Assembly: GCA_013298955.1 (NCBI GenBank)
Contig: JAAFJT010000002.1
Location: forward strand, 1-64,000
Direction: 5' to 3'
Source: Chitinophagales bacterium
Lineage (GTDB): Bacteria > Bacteroidota > Bacteroidia > Chitinophagales > Saprospiraceae
Length of the DNA stretch: 64,000 nucleotides
Made by a program: the position numbers and the translations under genes. Numbering within the stretch: the stretch's first letter is position 1; each line of letters opens with the position of its first letter. The notes below the pieces were generated by a model. That model ran no database searches, was not told the DNA's origin, and saw only the letters and a list, made by a program, of their open reading frames with translations. This document shows, in pieces, positions 10,967 through 20,302 of this stretch.

Positions 10967-10974
10967 CAAATGTA
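10967..10974 (-). promoter_or_regulatory. TAnnTTTG -7 box (TACATTTG) for the P-loop NTPase gene
   Basis: An exact match to the Bacteroidota -7 consensus on the minus strand. Its position makes translation from the ATG at 10957 nearly leaderless and supports the start at 10912. Confidence 0.55.
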
Positions 10975-11048
10975 GCATTTTGTCAGGAACATCTCTTTTT
11001 TTTTGAAAAAAATTTTTGTACAAACGCTCAACACAATTAATTACGCTT

Positions 11049-11056
11049 TAATTTTG
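11049..11056 (+). promoter_or_regulatory. TAnnTTTG -7 box (TAATTTTG) for the Asp-box protein gene
   Basis: An exact consensus match 48 bases before the ATG at 11104. No clear TTG was found at the -33 spacing. Confidence 0.5.
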
Positions 11057-11103
11057 TATTTTTATTGTTGACAAGCTATTGATTGACCCACTATTTTTTT
11101 TCT

Positions 11104-11763
11104 ATGAAAAAGGATTTGCTGTTTTTGATTGGGCTTTTATGCCTTACAAATCATGCTTTTGCACAAACAAGTGAGACGTTTGAATCCAAACGATGGTATA
11201 AAGAATTGTCTCCTAAAATCGCTCCAACCCATTACGCCACTGCCAAACAACAAGCTCCTGCCATGATTTTGGGCATACGCAGCGATGCGCTAAGTCCAAC
11301 TTTAATTGTCTTGCTGCGCCATCCTGAATTGGGCTGGGTGATTTTGGATTTGGGCAAAGACCATTATGGTTTTAATTGGATTTACGGGGCTGCCGAACCA
11401 GAAAGTGGTCATATCTTGCTTTTTCTACAAAATTTGACGAATGGACCGCAACCGAAATTCATTACATTTGTTAGTGAAGACAAAGGTTTGACGTTTCAAC
11501 GCGGAGGCGATTTGCGGTTGCCGACAGGCAATGCAGAAGTACGCGTTTTGAGTGTGGATAAAAAAGGCAAAGGTTTCGTAACGGTGCGGGTCGATGAAGA
11601 CAACACGGTGAGTGATAAAAAAGCAAGTTATCTCACCTTTTTGACCAAAGATGGCGGTAAAAACTGGTCTATTCCCGAAACCAATCCCAATATTCCGACC
11701 GAAACGGTTCAAGATAGTGCAACAGGTTTTGAGGGTATCCTGAAAATTATAGGTAATAATTAA
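11104..11763 (+). CDS. Exported protein with BNR/Asp-box motifs
   Basis: The protein is 219 aa. The frame extends upstream to a TTG at 11083, but the ATG at 11104 starts a clean signal peptide (MKKDLLFLIGLL, cleavage after AFAQ), so that start is used. The mature part contains two Asp-box-like motifs, SEDKGLTF and TKDGGKNW, which form turns in sialidase or BNR beta-propellers. With only two, the chain is too short for a full propeller and is probably a small beta-rich domain. It is predicted to be periplasmic or surface exposed. No catalytic residues can be recognised, so the function is unknown. It has its own promoter box and is followed by a strong palindrome. Confidence 0.75.
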   Translation: MKKDLLFLIGLLCLTNHAFAQTSETFESKRWYKELSPKIAPTHYATAKQQAPAMILGIRSDALSPTLIVLLRHPELGWVILDLGKDHYGFNWIYGAAEPESGHILLFLQNLTNGPQPKFITFVSEDKGLTFQRGGDLRLPTGNAEVRVLSVDKKGKGFVTVRVDEDNTVSDKKASYLTFLTKDGGKNWSIPETNPNIPTETVQDSATGFEGILKIIGNN

Positions 11764-11911
11764 CCCAAGTTGCGAAGCCGCCCTAAAAGAAGGAGATAAG
11801 GGCGTGTGTGTTTTGTTTTTAAAATTTTGCGAAGCAAAATTTTAAAAACAAAACACACACGCCCTTGAAAAGATTTTGCCGCCGTAGGCGGCATTATCGC
11901 GCAACTTGGGT
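11763..11911. repeat. Nested palindrome with a perfect 33-bp stem
   Basis: Outer arms ACCCAAGTTGCG (11763-11774) and CGCAACTTGGGT (11900-11911) enclose GCCGCC/GGCGGC arms. The core is a perfect 33-bp stem (11798-11830 with 11834-11866) closed by a GAA loop. It fills most of the gap to the oxidase gene. It could act as a bidirectional terminator or as a structural repeat. Confidence 0.9.
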
Positions 11912-12061
11912 CAATTAAACGAAATAAACTTTTAGAGGGTTATTTTTGCAGAAAAAATCATTTTAACAAAAATAACGCCCCTACCTCCTTCCTGTGGCGT
12001 AAATCTTCCTCAAATGCTATTTGTGAAAGAATATGAATTATTATTAAAATTAATGTAAAAC

Positions 12062-12694
12062 ATGTCGCAATACAAAGATGTACGCAATCATCAAAATATT
12101 GATTTTACAAACCTCAATACCCATCCATACAATATTATGACGATATTGTTGTTGGCAGGTTTGACGATGATTTTCGTTGGTTTATCGGGAGCGTATTTAT
12201 ACACGCGTTTCAATACGCATGAACCACCAATAAAAATGCCCCTTCTTTTCCTAATCAATACGGCTGTTTTAATGGCAAGCAGTTGGGTATTGCGCAAATC
12301 TAAAACATTTTATTTGAATGATGACACCGAAGGTTATCAACGAACCCTATTGACAACCCTCATTTTAACGCTTTTGTTTGTAATGCTCCAATTCTTGGCA
12401 TGGAAACAACTTTGGATTCAAAATCCAAACATCGGTACAGGTAATATGCGTTCTTACATCTATGCCATTTCCATCATTCACTTCTTACATATTTTGGGCG
12501 GATTACCGTTTTTTATCATTTTTACCTTCAATGCTTACATGCGATTGCGCGAACCTGTGAGTGTATTAGTGTATTTTAGCGACCCTTTAAAACAATTGAA
12601 ATTAAAATTATTAACGATGTATTGGCGGTTTTTAGACCTGCTTTGGTTATACTTAGTTGTTTTTTTCTGGGCAAATTACTTTATCCGAATTTAG
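12062..12694 (+). CDS. Heme-copper oxidase subunit III-like protein
   Basis: The protein is 210 aa with five predicted membrane segments. These include IMTILLLAGLTMIFVGLSGA near residues 29-48, a HFLHILGG segment in the middle, and YWRFLDLLWLYL near the C-terminus. The HhxHhxGG and YWxFLDxxWLYL patterns are typical of cytochrome c oxidase subunit 3 (CtaE/CoxC family), and the length fits the short five-helix forms. Subunit III supports proton uptake and stability of the oxidase; it carries no redox centre. The other oxidase genes are not in the window. It lies 111 bases before nuoA, which has its own promoter box, so it may be a separate unit of respiratory function. Confidence 0.8.
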   Translation: MSQYKDVRNHQNIDFTNLNTHPYNIMTILLLAGLTMIFVGLSGAYLYTRFNTHEPPIKMPLLFLINTAVLMASSWVLRKSKTFYLNDDTEGYQRTLLTTLILTLLFVMLQFLAWKQLWIQNPNIGTGNMRSYIYAISIIHFLHILGGLPFFIIFTFNAYMRLREPVSVLVYFSDPLKQLKLKLLTMYWRFLDLLWLYLVVFFWANYFIRI

Positions 12695-12755
12695 AATCAA
12701 TTTAAATTAAGGCAATATTATACTACCAATGTTATAAAAAATGACGGCAAAGTTT

Positions 12756-12763
12756 TACCTTTG
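12756..12763 (+). promoter_or_regulatory. TAnnTTTG -7 box (TACCTTTG) of the nuo operon
   Basis: An exact -7 consensus match 42 bases before the nuoA start codon. No convincing -33 TTG was seen. Confidence 0.6.
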
Positions 12764-12805
12764 CAACGTGTTAAAAAGGTCATAACAATCTAAAATAGAT
12801 TACGA

Positions 12806-13171
12806 ATGTCGCAAGGAATCAGTACTTATTTACCGATACTCATCATGATGGGCGTTGCTGTTGGCTTTGTTGGAGTCACGATGATTGCAACGCATTGGAT
12901 GGGTCCTCATAAAAAATCGGCTGTCAAATCAGAAACGTTTGAATGTGGAATTGAAATTCAGGGCAATGCCAGAACCCCCTTTTCCATCAAATACTTTTTA
13001 GTAGCGGTACTATTTGTTTTGTTTGATGTGGAAGTTATCTTCATGTATCCTTGGGCAACCAATTTTAAAGCATTAGGATTACAAGGATTAGCAGAAATGT
13101 TTTCATTCATAACGGTTTTCATGATAGGCTTTTTTTACATCCTTAAAAAAGGCGCGTTGAATTGGGATTAA
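12806..13171 (+). CDS. nuoA: NADH-quinone oxidoreductase subunit A
   Basis: The protein is 121 aa with three membrane helices. The conserved loop between helices 1 and 2 reads SETFECGIEIQGNARTPFS, with the cysteine that sits near the quinone cavity. The next helix has the FDVEVIFMYPWA signature of NuoA/ND3. It is a small membrane subunit at the junction of the peripheral and membrane arms of complex I. It is the first gene of a complete nuoA-N series. Confidence 0.96.
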   Translation: MSQGISTYLPILIMMGVAVGFVGVTMIATHWMGPHKKSAVKSETFECGIEIQGNARTPFSIKYFLVAVLFVLFDVEVIFMYPWATNFKALGLQGLAEMFSFITVFMIGFFYILKKGALNWD

Positions 13172-13213
13172 TAACTTAAATGATTGATTTTGAATCATTA
13201 ATATAATAGCAAC

Positions 13214-13777
13214 ATGAGTACAATATCCGTTCCAGGTATCGATATGCGCGCTGAAAATGCGCCTGCTGGCGTAGAAGGGCCAGGTTGGTTTGCTGCAAAA
13301 TTAGATGATGTCGTGGGTTTGGCGCGTAAAAATTCGCTTTGGCCCCTACCTTTTGCGACCTCTTGTTGCGGTATTGAGTTTATGGCGACGATGGGTTCTC
13401 ATTACGATTTAGCTCGTTTCGGGGCTGAACGATTGAGTTTTTCGCCCCGTCAAGCCGATTTATTGATGGTTATGGGGACGATTTCTAAAAAAATGGGTCC
13501 TATTTTGCGCCAAATTTATGAGCAAATGGCAGAACCAAAATGGGTTTTGTGTATGGGCGCGTGTGCCAGCACAGGCGGCATTTTCGATACGTATTCTGTT
13601 TTGCAGGGCATTGACCGCATCATTCCAGTGGATGTTTATATTCCGGGTTGCCCGCCAAGACCTGAACAAGTATTAGAAGGCATTTTGAAAATTCAAGCAT
13701 TAGTACAAAGTGAAGAACGTCGCCGCAGAGATTCCCCAGAATACAAAGCCATGCTGAGTAAATATGGCATTGAATAA
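13214..13777 (+). CDS. nuoB: NADH-quinone oxidoreductase subunit B
   Basis: The protein is 187 aa and carries the N2 [4Fe-4S] cluster, which passes electrons to quinone. The tandem cysteines are in [11 protein letters not shown], a third in [10 protein letters not shown], and the fourth in [10 protein letters not shown]. Length and motifs are those of a normal NuoB/PSST subunit. It follows nuoA by 42 bases. Confidence 0.97.
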   Translation: MSTISVPGIDMRAENAPAGVEGPGWFAAKLDDVVGLARKNSLWPLPFATSCCGIEFMATMGSHYDLARFGAERLSFSPRQADLLMVMGTISKKMGPILRQIYEQMAEPKWVLCMGACASTGGIFDTYSVLQGIDRIIPVDVYIPGCPPRPEQVLEGILKIQALVQSEERRRRDSPEYKAMLSKYGIE

Positions 13778-13858
13778 GATGCTCCTTATTGGAATTATGC
13801 ATTGTGCATTTTAATACTATTTATTTATTTGAAAGCCAACGTTTTAAGTAATATAACA

Positions 13859-14368
13859 ATGGATTTACAAGCATTGACCGCGCTGGTCGAGGAGAAGATA
13901 AAACAACGTTTCAGTGACAGTTTGCTCGCAACAGAGGTGCTGTACGATATGCCTGTGTATTACGTCCGCAGGGAAACGATTGCAGATATTTTGGAATATC
14001 TGTACCACGACAGCGAATTGCGTTTTCAATTTTTGACGACTTTGTGCGGGTTGCATTATCCTGACCAGAAGGGCAATGAATTGGGCGTGATGTATCAAAT
14101 GCACAGTTTGGTGAATAATTATCGGATTCGCCTCAAAACGTTTGCGCCGATTGAAGACCCTAAAATCCCGACTGTGACCACCGTTTTCTCTTCTGCGAAT
14201 TGGCAAGAGCGAGAAACGTTCGATTTTTACGGCGTGATTTTCACGGGACACCCTGATTTGCGGCGCATTTTGAACATGGATGAGATGAATTATCACCCGT
14301 TGCGCAAAGAATATCCGTTGGAAGACGGTTCTCGGGATGATAAAAATGATACGATGTTCGGAAGATAA
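13859..14368 (+). CDS. nuoC: NADH-quinone oxidoreductase subunit C
   Basis: The protein is 169 aa from the ATG at 13859. The open frame reaches back to a TTG at 13802, but those 19 residues are hydrophobic and not part of the family, so they are excluded. It contains the 30-kDa subunit signature ERETFDFYGVIFTGHPDLRRIL and the terminal PLRKEYPLE. It sits in the peripheral arm and contacts NuoD and NuoB. It is a separate gene here, not fused to nuoD as in Escherichia coli. Confidence 0.96.
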   Translation: MDLQALTALVEEKIKQRFSDSLLATEVLYDMPVYYVRRETIADILEYLYHDSELRFQFLTTLCGLHYPDQKGNELGVMYQMHSLVNNYRIRLKTFAPIEDPKIPTVTTVFSSANWQERETFDFYGVIFTGHPDLRRILNMDEMNYHPLRKEYPLEDGSRDDKNDTMFGR

Positions 14369-14387
14369 TAATAAAAATTTAAAATTA

Positions 14388-14602
14388 TAAAAGATTGATT
14401 TTAAATTAATTAAGTAATAATATTTAAAAAACTTGCCGCAAGTTGTGTAAGTAGTTCAAAAGGTCGGCGAGGTTAAAACCTCGCCGACCTTGATTCGCAG
14501 TTCAATTGAAATAACCTATCCAAAAGGTCGGCGAGGTTGTAACCTCGCCGACCTTGATTCGAGTCAACTACTTACTTAATTTTTATTAAAATCAATTTTT
14601 TA
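14388..14602. repeat. Nested inverted repeats between nuoC and nuoD
   Basis: Two copies of a near-palindrome, AAGGTCGGCGAGGTT-nn-AACCTCGCCGACCTT (14460-14491 and 14524-14555), are enclosed by TAAGTAGTT/AACTACTTA arms and by outer AT-rich arms (ATTGATTTTAA with TTAAAATCAAT). The whole 246-base gap is palindromic and noncoding. Confidence 0.9.
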
Positions 14603-14614
14603 AAAGATACTAAC

Positions 14615-15820
14615 ATGAGTCGCAATCTTGAGCATTTAAATCAACCCGTCGAGCGTAAAGAATATTCTACGCTGAATCTCGGTCCGACGCATCCTGCCAC
14701 ACATGGTATTTTCCAAAACGTGTTGACGTTGGATGGTGAGGTGATTATAGAGGCAGACCCGACGATTGGTTACATTCATCGGGCGTTTGAAAAATTGGCA
14801 GAAAGGCGACCTTTTTACCAAATTCCGCCGATTACAGACCGTTTGAATTACTGTTCGTCGCCCATCAATAATATGGGTTGGCACATGACCGTTGAAAAAT
14901 TGATTGGCGCGGAAATCCCAAAACGCGCTCAATATATGCGCGTTATCATCATGGAATTGGCGCGTTTGGCAGACCATATTGTTTGCGATACGGTTATCGC
15001 GGTGGATACGGGTGCAATGACAGGTTTTTTATATATGTTTCAATGGCGCGAGCATATTTATGAAATTTATGAAGAAATTTGTGGTGCGCGTTTGACCACC
15101 AATATTGGTCGCATTGGCGGTATGGAGTGCGATTTTACGCCCAAAGTTTTTGATAAAATCAATTATTTCTTGAAAAATTTCCCACCTAAATTAAAAGAAT
15201 TTGAAAAATTAGTGGTTCGCAATCGCATTTTCATGGAAAGAACGATTGGCGGTGGGGCGATTTCAGGAGAACGCGCTTTGAATTATGGTTTTACGGGACC
15301 GAATTTACGTGCCGCAGGAGTGGATTATGATGTGCGCGTAATGAATCCATACAGCAGTTATGAAGACTTTGAGTTTGACATACCTATTGGTACACACGGA
15401 GATACATATGATAGATTTATGGTACGCATGGAAGAAATGTGGCAATCATTACGGATTATCGAACAAGCCGTGAAAAAAATGCCTGACGGTGCTTTTCATG
15501 CCGATTTGCCCGAATTTTATCATCCGCCCAAACAAGATGTTTATAATAAAATGGAGGCTTTAATCTATCATTTCAAAATTGTGATGGGGGAGAGTGAAAT
15601 TCCGAAAGGCGAAGTCTATCATGCAGTGGAAGGAGGCAATGGCGAATTAGGTTATTATCTAATATCAGATGGCGGTAGAACGCCGTATCGTTTACATTTC
15701 CGTCGTCCTTGTTTTATTTACTATCAAGCGTATCCAGAGATTATCAAAGGCGGGATGTTATCCGATGCAATCATCACATTAAGTTCGATGAATGTGATTG
15801 CAGGTGAGTTAGATGCTTGA
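14615..15820 (+). CDS. nuoD: NADH-quinone oxidoreductase subunit D
   Basis: The protein is 401 aa, the 49-kDa subunit that forms the quinone-binding pocket with NuoB. The N-terminal GPTHPATHG loop, the ERRPFYQ region and the C-terminal [13 protein letters not shown] (a DxDR-like end in most homologues) are all recognisable. Its length matches single-domain NuoD proteins. There is no iron-sulfur cluster, as expected for this family. Confidence 0.97.
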   Translation: MSRNLEHLNQPVERKEYSTLNLGPTHPATHGIFQNVLTLDGEVIIEADPTIGYIHRAFEKLAERRPFYQIPPITDRLNYCSSPINNMGWHMTVEKLIGAEIPKRAQYMRVIIMELARLADHIVCDTVIAVDTGAMTGFLYMFQWREHIYEIYEEICGARLTTNIGRIGGMECDFTPKVFDKINYFLKNFPPKLKEFEKLVVRNRIFMERTIGGGAISGERALNYGFTGPNLRAAGVDYDVRVMNPYSSYEDFEFDIPIGTHGDTYDRFMVRMEEMWQSLRIIEQAVKKMPDGAFHADLPEFYHPPKQDVYNKMEALIYHFKIVMGESEIPKGEVYHAVEGGNGELGYYLISDGGRTPYRLHFRRPCFIYYQAYPEIIKGGMLSDAIITLSSMNVIAGELDA

Positions 15821-15865
15821 TAATCCATCATTTATAAATTGAAAATATTTTACAATCGTTCAGAT

Positions 15866-16408
15866 ATGGCGGGTTCTAAAAAAATACAGTTTTCTGAAAA
15901 AGCAATGGCTTACGTGCGCGAATTGATTGCGCGCTATCCAGCAGGTAAACAAAAATCGGCAGTGATTCCAATTTTACATTTGGCGCAAGCCGAGTTTGAT
16001 GGCTGGTTGAGTGCGCCTGTGATGGATTATGTGGCTTCTCTTTTGAATATTCAATCCATTGAGGTTTATGAAGTTGCGTCTTTTTACAGCATGTTCAATT
16101 TGAAACCTGTGGGCAAATGTACGATAGAAGTTTGTCATACGAGTTCCTGTTGGTTGCGGGGCGCGGAAGATATTATTCGGCATATTGAAAAAAAGTTAAA
16201 TATTTCAGCAGGTGAAACGACGACTGATGGGATGTTTACTTTGAAGAAGGTCGAATGTTTGGGCGCGTGTGGTTACGCACCGATGTTTCAAGTCGGCGCG
16301 GATTTTTACGAAAATTTGACGATTCAAAAAACAGATGAATTATTAGAAAAATTTCGCAAAGAAGGCAAACGCCAAACCTATTGTAATCATTTAGTTGACG
16401 TAAAGTAG
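15866..16408 (+). CDS. nuoE: NADH-quinone oxidoreductase subunit E
   Basis: The protein is 180 aa from the ATG at 15866. A TTG at 15839 in the same frame would add nine residues and is considered less likely. This is the 24-kDa subunit with the N1a [2Fe-2S] cluster, thioredoxin fold. The ligand cysteines are in EVCHTSSCWLRG and VECLGACGYAP. It forms the NADH-oxidising module with NuoF and NuoG. The stop codon is followed at once by a family-1 palindrome. Confidence 0.96.
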   Translation: MAGSKKIQFSEKAMAYVRELIARYPAGKQKSAVIPILHLAQAEFDGWLSAPVMDYVASLLNIQSIEVYEVASFYSMFNLKPVGKCTIEVCHTSSCWLRGAEDIIRHIEKKLNISAGETTTDGMFTLKKVECLGACGYAPMFQVGADFYENLTIQKTDELLEKFRKEGKRQTYCNHLVDVK

Positions 16409-16516
16409 GATACGAATTGAAACACGGATGACGCAGATTCGGCGAATTTACACGGATTTTTTTATTAAAAAGTCCGTGTAAATCCGCCGAATCCGTGTCA
16501 TCCGCGTTCCAATTCG
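16408..16516. repeat. Family-1 dispersed palindrome between nuoE and nuoF
   Basis: It starts with TAGGATAC, then arms ACACGGATGACGCAG...TACACGGA (16422-16456) return as TCCGTGTAA...CATCCGCGTTCCAAT (16471-16513). It is the same family as at 8715-9145, 27697-27814, 40594-40855 and 45793-45964. Confidence 0.9.
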
Positions 16517-16557
16517 CTCTCAAAGTTGATAATTTAAAATTTTCAAATTAAAATATC

Positions 16558-17898
16558 GTGGGTAAGAAGCTCCTGTTAGATAAAGTTGGTGTTGCTGGTA
16601 TTCAAAAATACGATGTCTATCGGCGCGAAGGCGGTTATGCAGCCGTCGAAAAAGCGTTGAAAGCCTTGACTCCAGAAATTATTTTGGATGAGGTCAAAAA
16701 ATCGGGACTTCGGGGGCGCGGTGGTGCAGGTTTCCCGACAGGTATGAAATGGTCTTTTTTGGCAAAACCGCCCGGCGTACCGCGACATTTGGTCTGTAAT
16801 GCAGATGAATCGGAGCCGGGTACGTTTAAAGACCGTTATTTGATGGAAAAATTGCCCCATTTGCTCATCGAAGGGATGATTACTTCGTCTTTCGCGCTTG
16901 GTGCGAACACGAGTTATATTTATATTCGGGGTGAATATGCTTACATTTATAAAATTTTAGAAACGGCGATTCAAGAGGCGTATAAAGCAGGTTGGTTGGG
17001 CAAAAACATTCTTGGCACGGGTTACGACCTTGATTTGTATATGCAAATTGGGGCAGGAGCATATATTTGTGGCGAAGAAACGGCTTTATTGGAATCTTTG
17101 GAAGGCAAAAGAGGCAATCCGCGTATTAAACCACCCTTTCCTGCAATTGCAGGTTTGTGGGGTCGCCCGACAGTAGTGAATAATGTAGAAACATTGATGG
17201 CAGTCGTGCCGATTATCAATTTTGGCGGAGAAGCGTATTCAAAAATTGGTATTGGACGCTCTACTGGTACGAAATTGATTTCTGCGAGTGGTCATATTAA
17301 TAAGCCGGGCGTTTATGAGATAGATTTGGGCTTGCCTGTGGAAGAATTTATCTATTCTCAAGAATATTGTGGTGGGATTTTGGGCGGACGGAAAATGAAA
17401 GCAGTGGTTGCGGGCGGTTCTTCGGTGCCAATTTTGCCCACTGAGTTGATTTTGCGCACCGCAAAAGGCGAACCGCGTTTGATGACTTATGAAAGTTTGG
17501 GTGATGGCGGTTTTGCGACAGGGACGATGTTGGGTTCAGGTGGTTTTATTGTGATGGATGAATCGACCAGTATTGTAAAAAATTTATATACCTTTTCTCG
17601 TTTTTACCACCATGAAAGTTGTGGACAATGCTCGCCCTGTCGGGAAGGAACGGGTTGGATGGAAAAGATTTTACACAAAGTGTTGAGTGGACATGGCACG
17701 TTGCGCGACATTGATTTATTGTGGGATATTCAACAAAAAATTGATGGCAAAACGATTTGTCCACTTGGGGAAGCGGCGGCATGGCCTGTTGCGAGTGCAA
17801 TTCGACATTTCCGTTCCGAATTTGAGGATTTTGTTAAAAATCCACAAAGTATTCAAGATGTGAAGCATTACTATCGTCTAACGGGCGAGAAAGCATAG
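16558..17898 (+). CDS. nuoF: NADH-quinone oxidoreductase subunit F
   Basis: The protein is 446 aa, starting with GTG at 16558, the only start that covers the family N-terminus. It is the 51-kDa flavoprotein that binds NADH and FMN and carries the N3 [4Fe-4S] cluster. Motifs: GRGGAGFPTGMKW (NADH/FMN), NADESEPGTFKDR, GAGAYICGEETAL, and the cluster ligands in ESCGQCSPCREG plus ICPLGEAAAWP. It is full length. Confidence 0.97.
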   Translation: MGKKLLLDKVGVAGIQKYDVYRREGGYAAVEKALKALTPEIILDEVKKSGLRGRGGAGFPTGMKWSFLAKPPGVPRHLVCNADESEPGTFKDRYLMEKLPHLLIEGMITSSFALGANTSYIYIRGEYAYIYKILETAIQEAYKAGWLGKNILGTGYDLDLYMQIGAGAYICGEETALLESLEGKRGNPRIKPPFPAIAGLWGRPTVVNNVETLMAVVPIINFGGEAYSKIGIGRSTGTKLISASGHINKPGVYEIDLGLPVEEFIYSQEYCGGILGGRKMKAVVAGGSSVPILPTELILRTAKGEPRLMTYESLGDGGFATGTMLGSGGFIVMDESTSIVKNLYTFSRFYHHESCGQCSPCREGTGWMEKILHKVLSGHGTLRDIDLLWDIQQKIDGKTICPLGEAAAWPVASAIRHFRSEFEDFVKNPQSIQDVKHYYRLTGEKA

Positions 17899-17905
17899 AA
17901 TTAAG

Positions 17906-17985
17906 ATTTTTTTTGGGATTTTAAGGATTTAATAAGATTAAAAATCCTATGAATCCTCCAAATCCCAAAAATTCTAATTCAAAAG
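17906..17985. repeat. Inverted repeat between nuoF and nuoG
   Basis: Imperfect arms built of GGATT-type blocks: TTTGGGATTT and AAGGATT return as AATCCTCC and AAATCCCAAA. It occupies most of the 125-base gap. Confidence 0.75.
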
Positions 17986-18023
17986 AGAACAAAATTGTTT
18001 TAAAAAATTATAGTTGAAAGATA

Positions 18024-19034
18024 ATGCCAAAAGTAACGATTGACGGTCAAACCATTGACGTGCCTGCTGGAACGACCATTTTACAAGCGGCGAGAATGAT
18101 AGGTGGTGACATCGTACCGCCCGCGATGTGTTATTATTCAAAATTGAAAACGAGTGGCGGCTATTGTCGCACCTGCATCGTGCAAGTTTCACAAGGTTCG
18201 ACGGCAGACCCGAGACCGATGCCGAAACCTGTTGCTTCTTGTAGAACCAATGTTATGGATGGAATGGTGGTTAAAAACATCACTTCTCCTGAAGTTTTGG
18301 AAGCAAGAGCAGGCGTTGTAGAGTTTTTGCTGTTGAATCACCCTTTGGATTGTCCGATTTGCGACCAAGCAGGGGAGTGTCATCTCCAAGATTTGGGCTA
18401 CGAACATGGTAAAGCGGATACGCGGTACGAATTTGAACGCCGTACTTTTGAAAAAATAGACATTGGCAATTACATTCAACTGCACATGACGCGCTGCATT
18501 TTGTGTTACCGTTGTGTGAAAGTGGCGGATCAATTGACCGATGGACGGGTACATGGTGTTATCAATCGCGGTGAAGTGTCTGAAATCAGCACGTATATTC
18601 AAAATGCGATTGATAATGACTTGTCAGGCAATATGATAGATGTCTGTCCTGTGGGCGCGTTGACGGATAAAACATTCCGTTTTAAAAATCGTGTTTGGTT
18701 TACCAAACCTGCGGATGCGAATTGTACATGTACCAAATGTACAGGCAAAGTGCGTTTATGGTTCAAAGGCGATGAAATTTTGCGGGTTACGGCGCGTAAA
18801 GACGAATATGGGGAGGTTGTGGATTGGATTTGCAATGAATGTCGGTTTAAAAAACGCAAATTGTCTGATTGGGTAATTGAAGGACCTGCAAAAGTGAATC
18901 GGCATTCGGTCATTTCGCAGAATCATTATGAGTCATTAAGAGCGATTCAATTTGATACGCGTTTGCAAACCGCCGTTTTGAATGGTCATAAATCAAAATT
19001 GGGTGAAGGTCCGTTAAATCCTAATAATTTATAA
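18024..19034 (+). CDS. nuoG: NADH-quinone oxidoreductase subunit G, short form without molybdopterin domain
   Basis: The protein is 336 aa against about 700-900 aa in proteobacterial NuoG. It has a [2Fe-2S] ferredoxin domain (cysteines in MCYYSKLK, GGYCRTC and VASCRTN), the His/Cys cluster segment NHPLDCPICDQAGEC, and the [4Fe-4S] motifs TRCILCYRC and DVCPVGALT. A cysteine-rich tail follows (CTCTKCTGK, ICNEC). The large molybdopterin-oxidoreductase domain is absent. This short form is known in Bacteroidota, so it is not a truncation. It carries electrons from NuoF/E toward NuoI and NuoB. Confidence 0.93.
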   Translation: MPKVTIDGQTIDVPAGTTILQAARMIGGDIVPPAMCYYSKLKTSGGYCRTCIVQVSQGSTADPRPMPKPVASCRTNVMDGMVVKNITSPEVLEARAGVVEFLLLNHPLDCPICDQAGECHLQDLGYEHGKADTRYEFERRTFEKIDIGNYIQLHMTRCILCYRCVKVADQLTDGRVHGVINRGEVSEISTYIQNAIDNDLSGNMIDVCPVGALTDKTFRFKNRVWFTKPADANCTCTKCTGKVRLWFKGDEILRVTARKDEYGEVVDWICNECRFKKRKLSDWVIEGPAKVNRHSVISQNHYESLRAIQFDTRLQTAVLNGHKSKLGEGPLNPNNL

Positions 19035-19114
19035 ACTTGGATTTTTGGGCTGAATTGGATTTTTTGGATTATAACACCATCCCAAAAATCCAATTCATCC
19101 CAAAAATCCAAGTT
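19034..19114. repeat. Inverted repeat between nuoG and nuoH
   Basis: Arms AACTTGGATTTTTGGG...GAATTGGATTTTTTGG return as CCAAAAATCCAATTC...CCCAAAAATCCAAGTT with a short AT loop. It begins at the last base of the nuoG stop codon and leaves about 15 bases before the nuoH start. Confidence 0.9.
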
Positions 19115-19129
19115 CTAAAAATAAAAAAT

Positions 19130-20182
19130 ATGAGTTCCGAACTTTTATTCTATAAATTGGGAATGGTATTATTCGTTTTTGCAGCATCTATGGTAGTCGC
19201 GCTTTACTCGACCTATGGAGAACGCAAAATCGCAGCCTTTCTACAAGACCGCATTGGACCCAATCGGGCGGGCCCATTCGGCTTATTGCAACCGCTAGCG
19301 GATGGTATCAAAATGTTTATGAAAGAAGAAATGTTGCCAGAAGCGTCGAGTAAATGGTTATTTGTACTCGGTCCGTGTTTAGCGATGATGGTAGCATTGA
19401 CCACAGGCGTTGTGATTCCTTGGGCAAAACCGATTATGCTGGATGGGCAACCTTTCCATTTTCAAGTTTCTGACATCAATATTGGCATTTTATACGTTTT
19501 TGGCGTTGTTTCGATAGGCGTTTACGGCATTATGATAGGCGGCTGGGCTTCTAACAATAAATTTGCATTGTTAGGCGCGTTGCGTGCATCATCTCAGATG
19601 ATTTCTTATGAATTGGCAATGGGTTTGAGCATTGTTGCCTTAGTGATGACGACAGGCACCTTGAGTGTCAACGAAATTGTGGCTCAACAAGACGCAGGTA
19701 TCTGTAATTTTGTTTATCAACCCTTAGGTTTTTTAATATTTTTAATTTGTGCTTTTGCAGAAACCAATCGCGCTCCATTCGACTTGCCCGAATGTGAATC
19801 TGAATTAGTGGGCGGTTATCACACCGAATATAGCTCCATGAAATTAGGATTTTACCTCTTTGCAGAATATATCAATATGTTTATATCTTCTGCAATCATT
19901 TCATGTTTATACTTTGGCGGTTATAATTTCCCATTTGCACACGAAATGGAAGGCATTTTAGGAGAAAATATGGTCAGAGTGCTTGGATTTGGGTTTTTAT
20001 TTGCCAAAATCTTTGGATTCATCTTTTTATTCATGTGGGTACGCTGGACATTACCACGTTTCCGTTATGACCAATTGATGAATTTAGGATGGAAAGTATT
20101 ATTACCTTTATCCATTCTCAATATTGTGTTAACAGGTTTATTCCTAATGAGAAATGAATTATTAGATTTAATCATAAAATAA
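19130..20182 (+). CDS. nuoH: NADH-quinone oxidoreductase subunit H
   Basis: The protein is 350 aa with eight membrane helices. The true start is the ATG at 19130; the 31 residues open upstream are translation of the palindrome. Conserved stretches include GERKIAAFLQDRIGPNRAGPFGLLQPLADG and the loop ETNRAPFDLPECESELVGGYHTEYSS, both diagnostic of NuoH/ND1. It anchors the peripheral arm and lines the quinone channel. Confidence 0.97.
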   Translation: MSSELLFYKLGMVLFVFAASMVVALYSTYGERKIAAFLQDRIGPNRAGPFGLLQPLADGIKMFMKEEMLPEASSKWLFVLGPCLAMMVALTTGVVIPWAKPIMLDGQPFHFQVSDINIGILYVFGVVSIGVYGIMIGGWASNNKFALLGALRASSQMISYELAMGLSIVALVMTTGTLSVNEIVAQQDAGICNFVYQPLGFLIFLICAFAETNRAPFDLPECESELVGGYHTEYSSMKLGFYLFAEYINMFISSAIISCLYFGGYNFPFAHEMEGILGENMVRVLGFGFLFAKIFGFIFLFMWVRWTLPRFRYDQLMNLGWKVLLPLSILNIVLTGLFLMRNELLDLIIK

Positions 20183-20185
20183 TGG

Positions 20186-20286
20186 TTTGAATTAGGATTT
20201 TTAGGATTAAGAGGATTCAATAGGATTATTAATTCCAATAATCAATCCTATCGAATCCTCTTAATCCTAAAAATCCTAATTCAAAA
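20186..20286. repeat. Long inverted repeat between nuoH and nuoI
   Basis: Near-perfect arms of about 42 bp (20186-20227 and 20244-20286) are made of GGATT repeats (TTTGAATTAGGATTT ... AAATCCTAATTCAAA) with a 16-base loop. It leaves 16 bases before the nuoI start. Confidence 0.92.
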
Positions 20287-20302
20287 ACTAAAATAAAACG
20301 AT

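Noticed and set aside
18024-19034. Truncated or broken nuoG
   Set aside because: The short form ending after the iron-sulfur domains is usual in Bacteroidota, and nothing resembling a molybdopterin domain lies downstream.
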